Shown: positions 52,401 to 63,601, counted from the stretch's first letter. The stretch is DNA of 64,000 bases from Physcia stellaris (GCA_018902385.1 JABSSW010000056.1:186001-250000); one strand, 5' to 3'. Notes: a model not told the origin generated them from the letters alone. A program made the numbers and translations.

Positions 52401-52656
52401 TTGCAATCAAAATTCTCATCAAGATTTTCATTCGCATGATTTTCGTTTACGTTTTCGTTTACGTTTTCGTCATTTTTTCGATTTCGAATTTCAGATCACG
52501 TTTGTTGCATCTGTTTCGATCATTTCAGTTTTCGCAATGACTCGTTCAATTATCGACGTTTTAGTCAATTATATTTTTCGAATCGCCGGCCGATGAGAGA
52601 AATGAAAGAAATGATTAGTCGCTTCGAGACGAAACTGAAAAAAAACGAAAAATAAT

Positions 52657-52837
52657 GTGACGAACGTACTATGTGTTGATTTCTGATAGATGTTTGAATT
52701 TTTATTTTATCACATCGAGATTCGAACTCGAATTTCGTTATGATCAAATCATTTACATATGATTTGTCAGATTCTCATAGTTAGTTTTGCAGTCTAGAAT
52801 TCTGTTGTTTACTCATATCATTGCATAGCATTTTACA
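52657..52837. repeat. E6 terminal repeat, right
   Basis: TGTGACGAACGTACTATG to GCATTTTACA, followed directly by the target duplication TGATT. Confidence 0.85.
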
Positions 52838-55800
52838 TGATTATCATCATGAACGACGACTAGAATATTTTGAATAATTGAATGAAATATGCACAGTCGA
52901 TGAAATTCGTAAACGTGATTGTCAATGATGAAATCATCAAATCGAAAAATTAGCTCATTAGTCTTTCGATAAAAAGAAAGTTTGACGACGTTTTCGTCGT
53001 TTTTATTTTGTTGATTTAGCATTGAGCATATCTTTTTCAATTCAAATCGTTGATGTAACTCGCGACAAGCTTTTTGCGAAAATCTTTCTCAATTTTCATT
53101 AAAGTTGTTGTGAAAAAGCATCGAGTTCGTCTTTTTCGAATGCAACGTCAATATTGAAATTGATTAAACGAAAGAAAACGTCAAACACAATGTGTTATTT
53201 GTTTGACTTGTGACGCAACTCGACGTCGAATCGTTGAATATAGTCGAAAACGCGTACAAATCGAAAATTGAACTTGTCAATGAAAATTGTAATCATGTTG
53301 ATTTGTTTAATTATGTTTAAAGTCGCGTCGTGATTCGTGAAAATGATAATGAAACGTTGTTTCGAGAAATCGATTAAATGTTTTATTTTCTTTAACATTC
53401 AAACTATATCAACGAACTTTAATTCGATGAGTCAATATTTTGTTTTCGCGTTCGTTAGAAATCGACTAAAAAACAAAATAGATTCGATAGTTTTTCTAAA
53501 CGAATATTCTTTATCATTTCATTTGACGCTATTTTTCACGTGATACATCATGTCAATTAGCTCGAATTTCTTGCTAGCATCGAGATCGACGTATAGCTTT
53601 TTACGAGAGTTCGAATGAACGAGATAGAAAAATTTAATTAGCAAAAATTGTAATGTTTGAAAAAAAACTAGCTTTTCAATAGTAGAATTCTTAATTCTAG
53701 TGTTGCGTGAGTAGATTTTTTTGACATTGTCAATTACAAATTCGTCGTGAAATAGTTCAGTCTTCAACTTTTGAAACGATTTGAACATTTCAGCGTATCA
53801 AAACACATAATTTCGTAATCAATTCGTGAAATTTAAATACGTCTTCAGTAATTGCAAAGTAGTAGAAAAGAACAAACGTGAAATAGTTTTCAGCTTTTTT
53901 TCAACGATGACTAGTTCAAAAAAATCAATTTTCTGATCTAGCAAATGAACAGTGAGATAGTCAATGAAAATTTTTTTCGATTTGATAGAAATGTTGTTAA
54001 CTTTGAACATATCGAAAATTTGCTTGAAATGAGTTAGATGTTTCTGTAAAATGTTTGAATGAACAACAATATCGTTTACATATGTTTTAGCGAAAACTCG
54101 AAGCGATCGAAGCAATCGATCGATTTGACGTTGTACGTAAACAAAAGAATTTTTGTAATTCATCACGATTACGTTGAAACTTTTTTGATTTTTATGTGTG
54201 ATCACAGTCAATTTATGTTTGTCGTCTGAATGAATTCTTCATTGATAGAAAAAAATTGAGCAATTCAGCACAATAATGTATTGACATTTTAAAACAACTA
54301 AAATTATGTCGAATTGAAGAAATAAAAAATACACATTCGATTGAGTGATAACGTTGAAATTTCGAATATTCACAACAGATCGATTTTTTTTCTTGTCGTT
54401 GATCTTTTTTCATACGCAAAACACAAAATAGTTAAATGAAATAAATTCGTCGATTCAATTAAATCTATTTGATTCATGTAATTTGTCAAAAGTTTCGTCG
54501 ACAAACTTTTTATTCTTTTTGTTTAAAAAATATATTTTAATTTTGTCGAATATTCTTTGCTTTCAGTTCGATTTGAGCGAAATTTTCATTCAGTTTTTTT
54601 GAAATAGCTTGACAAAGTCTGTGTTTTTTCAAATATCAAAATAGATTGACATCAATTTTGTGATAATTTGCACGACATCGTCGCTAAATCGATGAATGAT
54701 GACGTCATTATCGAGAATGATTTTTGTCGAAAATTTCAAATCAAATTTTGACTTTGTATTTTTCAAGTTTGAAATAGTTGAAATTTCGTTGATGAAAACT
54801 AGAAATTGAAAATCGCTATAACAAATCGACGAAAACTGAACATTTAATTTTGAAAAAATTTGACGTTGCGACAAAATCGAATTGTGAAAAATTTTCGAAA
54901 TTGCGATTGTGACGACGATAATTTCAAAAATGAAAAAATTATTGTCATTCAACACGTTGATAACGACGTAAATCGCGACGATAATTTTTTTGAATCAATT
55001 AATTTTATGTTTTTGAATTGAACGTCGTAAAATTAAATCGACGACGTGATTAATCTCGTCGACGTGAATTTGAAAAACATTAATGTAATTTATTTCGATT
55101 ATGTGATCGACGCGATAATTTCGAAATATATAAACGAATTGATTGCTTTTATTGCGAACGATAATTTGTTTAGTATTGAAATCTACTAAATGAACGTAAA
55201 GTGAAAGCTTTAGCTCATTCGATTCGAAGAGATAATTTCGATCGAATGAGACAATCGTATAATGCATTGAAAAAATTAACTCGAAACGAAAAAATATTAC
55301 AGTGATTTTACGAGCATGAATCGAAGTTTGAACAATTATTTTAAACGTTCGAATCTCTAGACTAGTTGTAATTTCACAGCTCTCGATGTAAACTGTCTTT
55401 TTAGATATGTTAACATCGATTTTTTCTGACTCGATAACGTCATTTTCAAGTAGCATGTTAGTTTTCAAATTATCGATCAAATGAATTTTTCTAATGATTT
55501 TAACTTTAATCGAGTTATCGTTCTTTTGATCAGAAAAATACATAAACAGAATAACATACTCAGCAATTATATGCTTGTCGACGTCTAAATCACGTACGAA
55601 AATAAAAATAGTCATAGTTTTAATGAATACATTTGAAATTTGTTTTTTGAAAAACTGACGATCGCATAGAACTATGTCAACGTCGATGTTTAAGCAAATC
55701 GACTCAATTTCAACTATTGATGAAAGAGCTACGTGAATACGTGCGTAAATTCAGTTTCGAAAATCATGATCAATGTCGACGTCTTTGTTGAAATCGACGT

Positions 55801-58628
55801 TTGAAACAATGATGAAAATCGATGCAAATTTAGTTTTCTTAAAGAAATCGAAATGAGCATTTGTGAAAGACTTCGACGTTTTTGATACAATAGTTGAGTC
55901 AAAATCGATGATTTCGATTTTCGATTGCGTGATAAACGAGCTCGTAAACTCGTCTGACTTTGAAACTGTCAAAAGTTTTTTAGTTGAACTTCGCGTAATC
56001 ACACTGATGTTCTGAATAATCATAATAGTAAAAGAAAATTGATTAAATACATTTGCTGAATAAATCAAACTAGTTTTGTCAAAACAATCGAAACGAAAAT
56101 GTTCGTGTAATTTATTGTTGAACGAAAAATCATTGCTACACTTTTTGCAAATAGCTATTTTATTCGATTTTGACGAAAATACTTCTGACGTGATCAAATA
56201 AACAACGTTGTCATTCTCGTCTTCGAAATCGTTGTAGAAATTTGATTGATAATATGAAATATTTTTTGAAACATGATAATCGTCAGCATTCTTCTCGTCA
56301 AAGTAGTCTTTTTCAATTTTTTCAGTTTCGTTATTTTCGTCAACGTTGTAAACTTTAGCTTTGTCAGATTTTTCAAATTTTTTGACGTTTGATTTGTTCG
56401 ATTTTCGATTCGAAACTGAAGCGAACTCGTTTGAAAATTTTAACAAAAGAGATTGTCTTGCAATTGACAAAACAGTTGAGAATGAATCGAAAGATTTTTG
56501 TTGATAACTTTTTGTAAATTGACGAGACTGATAGATTGATTGAGTTTGATAAATCGAATTTCTATATTGATAAAAGTTGTAACTCGATGACGATCACATA
56601 TACGTTTGACTAAAAAGATTGACGTAGAATTGTTGACTAAAGTCAACATCTTTTGTTCGATTCTGTTTACTAAATCGATTAAATCGATCAGCATTGTTAT
56701 TGAAATTTGAGTTGTTAATTTGATCGCGATGACGAGTTGTCATATTCATTTATACACTTTTTTTCGCATTCAACTGATTTAAAAATGTAATCAAAATGAT
56801 GTTTTCAGACGACTCAGAAATTTGCGCTCGAAAATTCAGCTCGAAATTACTTCAAACAGTGATACATTGATGAAATACTGATGAGAAGTTTGCAATTCTG
56901 ACATGTCGAAAAATATTTTGCATGTAATTTCGAGATTTGCGTTCTCGACGAACGTCGACATAAATGTAATTTTCGATTTGTAGTTTTTTCAGAGCAGTCG
57001 ACGTTCGCTTTTGAATCGTTTGATAAAATGAGTGCATCAACGTTCAATGTTAATTTTTCGAAAAAAATTCTTCTCAATCTCAGTTAGCTTCGCGTTATAT
57101 CACGTTAAAACATGATTCTTTAGACAAATAAACATCAGCTTTTTGATTCTAAAATCGAATGAAATTTTTTCAGATTCTTAAAATGATCAATGAAGATGAA
57201 AACGTTTCGATAAAAATTGTGTCGATCAAAATTGACAATGAACTGATTTGTGTCGATTGAATTTTCATAGTCAGAATCGAAATAGTTCACGTTTTCAGCA
57301 AATTTGACAGCTGATTGAAGAATATTATTGTCAACAAAAAAAAATGTTTCAATAGCAGATCGAGATATTGAAACGAAAACGATAACTACGATCATAATGT
57401 CATTTCAAAAAATTTGATCGATTTTCGATGATGATTGAATTAAAAACATAATGCGACGAATCTTTTCGATTTGAGTGAAAGAAAATGTTTGACTATTGAA
57501 AAAAAATGTCTGACTATTGTCAATCTGAATGCTGATTGAGCGACGTTCATTGTTCGTGATATTTGAATCGACAATAAATTGACGAAAAGCGTTTAAATCA
57601 AAATCAGAATTAGTGATGAGCGAGTAGCTAGAAATTAATGACGAGAAAATAGAATCACGAATTTCTGAATTGCTATTTCGTCGAAATTTTGAGCTAATAG
57701 AAATTTCAGATTGAATAACTGTAAAGACTTCGAATCGAATAAAAATATCGAGTTTGAATACGAAAAACTGTTCATTCGAAAATTGTACACGAAATATTGA
57801 AAATGACGACGAATTGTTAGCAAACGAGTTAGTTACGATTTCGAATTTAACTGAGAAACTTCGAAAGACGTTCGATTGTCGAAAATCGACAATGTCGATT
57901 CGAAATTGATTCAAAGCGTTTTGCAATGATATTACGTCGTCAATTCATTGAGATGAATAAACAACGTCGTGAGCTCGTGTTCTAGAAAATTTGTAAATTT
58001 TAACAATGAAAATCTCAATCGTACGTCTATCTTCGTTGTTGAGCAATGAGTTGAAAAAATGATCAATTTGCAGAAACTCGTGTATCGATCACGCAAACTG
58101 AGTAGTTTGATTAAAAATTGAAATCAAAATGTCGAAAAGATGCTAGAAAAATGTCTGAGATTGTCTTTCTAGTCAATGATAAAATGTAGAAAACTTTCTA
58201 GACTAACTGAAAGATTTTTTCAATCATAGAAAATTTGCGACAAAAAGCAGATACAAATCAAAAAAATGTAATAATAGTTTATTGCAAAAGAAGCAATCTA
58301 ATATCAAAAAATGATTTCAAAATGAGACAACGAACGTAAATGAAAAAAAGAAAAAAAGTGAAAAAAACTCGAATAAAAGCAGAAATTCAATAAAATTTGA
58401 ATTCATTTTCTTAGACAAATGCGAATAGAATTCGAATATGACGTAATCACTTTGACTCAACGCAACGATGAGACAGCGAAATAACGAAACACATCGAGAA
58501 AAAGAAAAACTTGTTTGATGAAATAACATTTACAATCAAATAATGATAAATTTCTGATTGCATTGTTAGTCGAATGATTGATGATTAACAAATTAATTTT
58601 GATGATGTGATAAATGATGCTATCAAAT

Positions 58629-58811
58629 TGTTGATGTATTGAATGTAAAAAGTTTGATTAACTATCTAGAAATCAATGATCAGATATATATCATAGTAAT
58701 TACATAAACAAGTCACTCAATTGACTGAATGTCAGTTGATTGACTGAATGCTAAATACAGAAAATTTGTCTATTTTGTTTTCAAGTTCTAGTCACATGTC
58801 AATTCATAACA
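58629..58811. repeat. E5 LTR, right copy
   Basis: 183 bp partner of the left LTR and the 5' end of the minus-strand element. It is followed directly by the target duplication ATGAC (58,812-58,816). Confidence 0.9.
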
Positions 58812-58816
58812 ATGAC

Positions 58817-60519
58817 AAAATCATTACGCAAAATTCATAATTTCAATTAAAATGCAATTTTTTTTTCGTAATTCGAACGATAATATCGATATCGTTTGTA
58901 AATTTCGACATATTTTTTTCTTGCGTAACGAAACGATATTATCAATATTTATTTGCGACATTTCGACAAAATAATTGTATTAAACGATCAAGATTCGCGA
59001 TATTTATTCGTCGATTTTTGAATAAAACGATTGTATTGAAAAATCAAAATTCGCGATATTTATTCGTCGATCGTTGAATAAAACGATTGAATTAAACGAT
59101 CAAAATTATCAATTTTTATTTTGAATTTGATTCGATATAAATAAAAACGTATTTTTTTGAAAATTTTCGCGAATTCGCGATATTTTTTTTTCGTCGTATT
59201 GTTTTTTGTTTTTTATTCGATGCGTCAATTGTTTTTATAATATAATAAATGTTGTTTTTGATTGTTTTCATTCATTTGTTGTATCGTTTTATTTTATTTT
59301 CAAATATCGATATCGACGATTAAAATTATTTTTTTTGTTTCGTATTCATTTATCAATCGATTTTTTATCGTGAAAAACGTCGTTTTTCAAAAATTTTATT
59401 CATTTGTTGCATCGTTTTATTTCATTTTCAAAAAACAACATTGATAACAATAATTATTTTTTTCGTTTTCGATAAATAACGATTTTCAAAATCGAATATT
59501 CAACAATAAATGTACACATCAATAAAAACGCGAATTTCGAACATTTTCACGTACGCAAATCATTTTACATTTTTTATTATTTTTTGTTTTCGAATATTTG
59601 TTTATTTTCGCGCAATTCAAATCGACAAAATAACGACAAATTTGATTAAATTTTGTGTTATTCGATTCGATTCGAAAAACGCACGCAAAAAAAAAATTTA
59701 ATATCAAAATTTAAATTTTTTCATTGTTCAAACGTTTTGATTTTTTATTGATCAAAACAATTTTTATATCAACGTTGATTTGATGCAAAAATTTTTCATT
59801 GACAAAACAATCGCGATTTTTGACACAATTCGAATTTTTGATAAAATTTTCAATTTTTGTATTGATTTTGTTTAACATTAAAATTTAATTTTTTATTTTT
59901 TATTGATTAAACAATTTTTGCATTAACGTTTATTTGATACAAAAATTTGTCATTGATGAAATAATCGCGATTTTTGACATAATTCAATTTTTGATAAAAA
60001 AAAACAACATTGATTACGAATTTACGAATTTTTAACAAAATTTCGACAATGTGACAATTTCGAAAATAACAAAATGACGTTTTTTTTTAAACGAAAAAAC
60101 AAATTTGCAATTTTTTTTTATTCGATTGAATTTGTAAAAAATTGAAAAATTCGACGAAAAAAAACAAAACGAATGAATTTTTGACAACAATTCGTAAATT
60201 ATCGAAATTGTTAATCATGACGAATAATTAACGTTTGTAATTTGATAATGACGATATATTTGTTCGCAACGACGACAACAAAAAAATAATGTAAAAATAA
60301 AATGAAAAATATAAAACGATTTGTTTATTAATTAAATTAATGCGAAATTTAATTACATCAAATTCAACACACGTTAAAATTACGAATTATTTTTAATTAT
60401 ATACGCAATTTACATATATTGCGACATTATATTAAAACAACAATCGATAAACTTTTTAATATGTGAATATATTTCAAAAATTTTGTTTAACAAAATAAAC
60501 ACAAACGCATTTAAAAACG
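58817..60519. other. AT-rich spacer with several tandem duplications
   Basis: No coding motif. Visible duplications: a roughly 62-bp unit with CGATATTTATTCGTCGAT (58,990-59,110, about 2.5 copies); a roughly 140-bp unit with CATTTGTTG-ATCGTTTTATTT (59,260-59,460, 2 copies); and a roughly 155-bp unit with AATCGCGATTTTTGACA-AATTC (59,737-60,000, 2 copies). Confidence 0.6.
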
Positions 60520-60524
60520 AATTT

Positions 60525-60732
60525 TGTTGAAATATAATTTTCGCAAATGTGTTGTGCAAATGTTGCAATCAAAATTCAATTGATATAATTTGACGAAAGA
60601 AAAACTAATGCGTTTTTGTTGAAATTAATATTTTAACATTCGCACATTTTTTGTGTTTTCATTTGCATGTAATTTATTAAAACAACGAGATTCAAAACAA
60701 TAGAATGATAGTCATTCATGATTTTTTCAATA
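60525..60732. repeat. E8 5' LTR (mutated)
   Basis: 208 bp, gaplessly alignable with 63,602-63,809. The pair differs at 45 positions, all C-to-T or G-to-A transitions, with 44 of the changes on this copy. Confidence 0.95.
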
Positions 60733-60912
60733 AATTATGAGAATCGAATTAACAGTTTTCGTTATTACATTTAATATCAATTACAACAGCATGACAAAAC
60801 ATGTCAACAATAATATCTAGTCGTCGAACAATACAACAAATTTGCAATATTTCAACAATAATCAATTTTCGAAACATTCAATCTTGTCAAATTCGAAATC
60901 GACTCAATTGCA

Positions 60913-62352
60913 TTGACAACATTCAATATTTTGATACAAACGATCAATACATTTAGTATTCTCAGTTACGTCGATAACATTTATCTATTTACATTTTACG
61001 AATTCGTCTATTTATCGAATTTATTTCACGATATCGAAATCTTTCGCGAAATCTATCGCGCAGTCAGAATGACTGTTTTTATTTCTATTTATGCGAATTT
61101 CGCACTCGCATCTATTTTTATTTTCGCGATCACGTTCAAATCGACGTTCGTATTTTTCATTTTCGAATTTGATTTTTTATCTTTTTCGTCTGCTCTTTGC
61201 GATCACGTTTCTGAAGATCATTTCATGACGCAAAATCTGAAAACGCTGTATAACATGCATCTGACAGAGAATGCTAAAATTTTAAGATGCAGTTGATACG
61301 TGCAAATCAAAAAGTCACAAGAAATTTATCATGCTCGAAAGCACGAGTTGATCATGAAAAGCAAAATGAAGCAGAAAACGAAAAAGTTGTTGAAACAACA
61401 GAAAGAAGCTCGTCTGGTCAAGAAACGGGCTGAAGAATATACGTGCAGACGTTGCAAGCATTCGATCAAATTCGATAGCAACACCAAATTTCACGAGCAT
61501 ATCCGTACCCGTCATGCAAAGAAACCGAAGACAGTTGTTTCACCCTCCTTGCAGGCCTCGAAGTCAATTGCCTCATCTCCTACTCCTCCTGCTTCGTCAC
61601 CTCATTCGGTCACCTCGTCACCTGCCACGTCACCGAAACTCCTACCTCTCTCGATTCCTACACCAGAAGTTGTACGCGAGCGTTCAGAGAGCGTATCACC
61701 TTCATCGTCGGCTGCAACACCTGCAACACCAAGAAAGCCGATATCCTGGGCAGAAATTGCCTCACGACCCGTCACTGCACCGAAGCCCTCTCGTCTCCCG
61801 ATTGCGACACCCAAATCGGTGTGCAAACCGTTGAAGAATGCAAGCGTTGCTTGCCCGCCTACTCCGCCTCGAACCCCACCATCGAGGCCCTATCTCACTG
61901 TGGACGACCTGTTCCACATGTTCGCTGGGAAGCCGAGTCCGTTTGGCCTGCAGCCAAGTCAGAACAAGCCGTTGTCTCCTCGCAGCTTCGGCAAATGCAG
62001 TCCCGCCAGCAAATGTGGCCCCATACAAAGCCGCATTACGTCATACTTCCATGCGGTGGCCTTACCTGCTTCCAAATCGGCCAAATCCGAAGCATTTGCA
62101 CCAACTCACGTCTCGGTGAAACACTCGGCCCGCACGTCACCTTCGCGGACCTCTCGATTTTCTTCTCCTTCGATGCGCCCCTCTCTCTCAAGGGTCTCTC
62201 GCTCGCCTCCTGTTTGCAGGCATTGCCAAGGGCGTTCCGCCACCTATTGGCCTACTGGTTGGGCCATGCCAAGTGCCTCAAGAGTTGGGAACAATGGGAT
62301 ACCCATGGGGATACGTTTCGCTCCTCCCCGCCCTACTTTGGGGGAGTATTGA
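60913..62352 (+). other. C2H2 zinc-finger accessory frames of E8
   Basis: Part of element E8. The downstream frame (61,300-62,352) is rich in Lys/Arg/Glu at first. It then has one clear finger, CRRCKHSIKFDSN followed by the HEH-IRTRH histidines, and a long Pro/Ser/Thr-rich tail with the motifs ISWAEIASRP, YLTVDDLFHMFAGKP and SRITSYF. It ends in a second C-X2-C (VCRHCQG) and a basic Pro-rich terminus. The first part (60,913-61,296) lies in the mutated zone. I infer a nucleic-acid-binding or Gag-like packaging role; the family is unnamed to me. Related frames occur in E6 and, more distantly, at the gag end of E5. Confidence 0.65.
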
Positions 62353-63601
62353 CCCTCCTACTCCGGGGGAGTCACTACTTGGGGGAGTTAGCATGTTGTT
62401 TGTTTGTTTGTTTTGCCCGCCCGCCCTCCCTATTAACCGTTGATCGGCCATGGCCTGGGGGAGCATAAAAGTTGTTGTTTTAATGGATTCGATGTTCCGC
62501 CCCTTCCGTCCTTTGAAAGTTGTTGTATGCTTTGTTTTATTGTTTCACTAATGAGTAGGGACTTACCTCTGTTGTGGCTTCGTCTTGATCTAACACGAAA
62601 ACTCATCTACTCCCTACACTCTGCGGCTTCGTTATTCGCCCGATAAATACGAGGGGGAGAGAGTGACAGTACAGCTCAGAGAAGCGTACTGTACGTACAG
62701 TTGTTAGAAGAGGAGGAGCAGCCTACTAGACAGTACAACTTCGGGAAAGTGTACTGGCCAAGATGCTCACGTTCAGATAGTACCGCTTCGGGGGAGCGTA
62801 CTATGCAGTCATTACATACTCGGCCTTGCAGAGCAGAAACTCGATCAAGAAGGACAAGTAGTGCTGGAGATATCTGACCTTTTCGCATACTAATCGACCT
62901 GGTTCTCTGGCAGGTCTTAGTCAGGTCAGAAAAGCTCGATTCTGCACCCTTTGCATCGGTGTATGCCCGCAATGCATGCCGCGCATTCGATGCATTACCT
63001 TCCTTATCGATTTCTCGACCATCTGGCATACCTTATGGACTTCCTACAGCCAAATTGCATAGGTATTCGACCATTGATGCCGCAAGAAGTACCTGAGAAC
63101 CCTGAGACATAATGATGCTACCAGATCATGGTGTGACCTGCACTCTCGTTCAATATCGCAGAACTCAGGCACAGGGTACTTACTCCATGGTGTACCTTCT
63201 AGCCAATCCTAGGTACCAGATCCCACATCGATGCGCCACCTCATGGAGAAGCAGATGCAGAACCTCGCAATCCTTCAGATATTCGGTCGCACGCCTTACG
63301 AATCGGCCTTACGTCATACCTGAAGTTATGGACCTCGATTCGTTCGTTTCTGCAGCCTTCGCATCGGTGCATGACCTACCGTATAGGATCTACGTCATAC
63401 CACGTTGGGGGAGCTTGCTCGGAAGCTCCAGGCAATACACCGTTGGGGAAGCTCTAGGAGCCACATCGCTGGGGGAGCTACATCGCTGGGGAGCTCGCTC
63501 TGGGGAGCTCCAGGACTCGTCGCCGGGGAGCTTGCACGGAAGCTCCAGGCTGGGCTCGTTAGGATACAGGGCAGGTGGCACAAGCGGTTGCTGTGGGGGA
63601 G
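62335..63601 (+). other. E8 3' region with polypurine-tract-like motifs
   Basis: GGGGGAG occurs at least nine times (first at 62,340, last at 63,595-63,601 directly before the LTR), with several GGGGAG variants clustered at 63,400-63,530 among AGCTCC/GGAGCT inverted motifs. The last one is in the proper place for a plus-strand priming tract. Frames crossing this region (for example 63,112-63,705) run into the LTR and are not believable genes. Confidence 0.7.
62666..62803 (+). other. Three matched bulged hairpins
   Basis: Hairpins at 62,667-62,691, 62,731-62,756 and 62,778-62,803 share one design: a 6-bp outer stem (CAGTAC/GTACTG twice, TAGTAC/GTACTA once), a single unpaired base on the 5' side, a 3-4 bp inner stem (GCT/AGC or ACTT/AAGT) and a 5-7 base loop. 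Two loops contain TCGGG. The stem changes in the third copy are compensatory. Confidence 0.75.

Larger units (their letters stand above)
45770..52842. mobile_element. E6: composite zinc-finger element with inverted ends, inside E5
   Basis: The insertion 45,775-52,837 (7,063 bp) is bounded by an exact 5-bp duplication TGATT (45,770-45,774 and 52,838-52,842), with E5 integrase sequence on both sides. Its two ends are inverted copies of about 190 bp (TGTGAAATG.. and ..CATTTTACA), not direct LTRs. A third copy (50,469-50,655) lies inside in the same orientation as the right end. Two related C2H2 zinc-finger frames diverge from the middle: minus strand 48,263-46,881 (460 codons) with 46,703-46,050, and plus strand 50,936-51,289 with 51,543-52,400. 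No reverse transcriptase or integrase is seen. The right 2.4 kb (repeat, leader, finger frame, repeat) resembles E8 in plan. It looks like a rearranged non-autonomous LTR unit, broken, with some long frames left. Confidence 0.75.
37217..58816 (-). mobile_element. E5: Gypsy LTR element carrying two nested insertions
   Basis: The outer limits, 37,222-58,811, are direct LTRs of 178 and 183 bp (TGTTGATG..CATAACA) flanked by GTGAC and ATGAC, a 5-bp target duplication differing by one transition. Without nested E6 and E7 the element is about 7.8 kb. On the minus strand: gag-like 57,930-55,750, including a C-X2-C finger at the gag end near 56,150; protease-like 55,615-54,995; reverse transcriptase 54,420-53,820; RNase H-like 53,790-53,195; integrase-like pieces on both sides of E6 and E7 (53,040-52,843; 45,769-45,384; 38,664-38,100). 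CC/GG is nearly absent but many CT/AG sites remain, so it is less mutated than E0-E4. Many breaks, though frames of up to 239 codons survive. Confidence 0.85.

Noticed and set aside
45770-52842. E6 as a Polinton/Maverick because of long inverted ends
   Set aside because: No DNA polymerase B, capsid or packaging ATPase is seen, the duplication is 5 bp rather than 6, and the ends start TG and finish CA like LTRs.
8330-60520. Canonical CpA-directed RIP
   Set aside because: CpA and TpG are plentiful in the mutated DNA and survive at about 35 of 38 sites in the mutated E8 LTR, while CpC and CpT are lost.
61514-62468. Overlapping frames opposite and beside the E8 zinc-finger frame (106-215 codons)
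   Set aside because: GC-richer sequence with Ser/Pro codons leaves alternative frames open. Only the frame with the C2H2 finger and conserved motifs is supported.
62676-63029. 117-codon minus-strand frame
   Set aside because: It lies in the structured 3' region of E8, overlaps the three hairpins and shows no domain.
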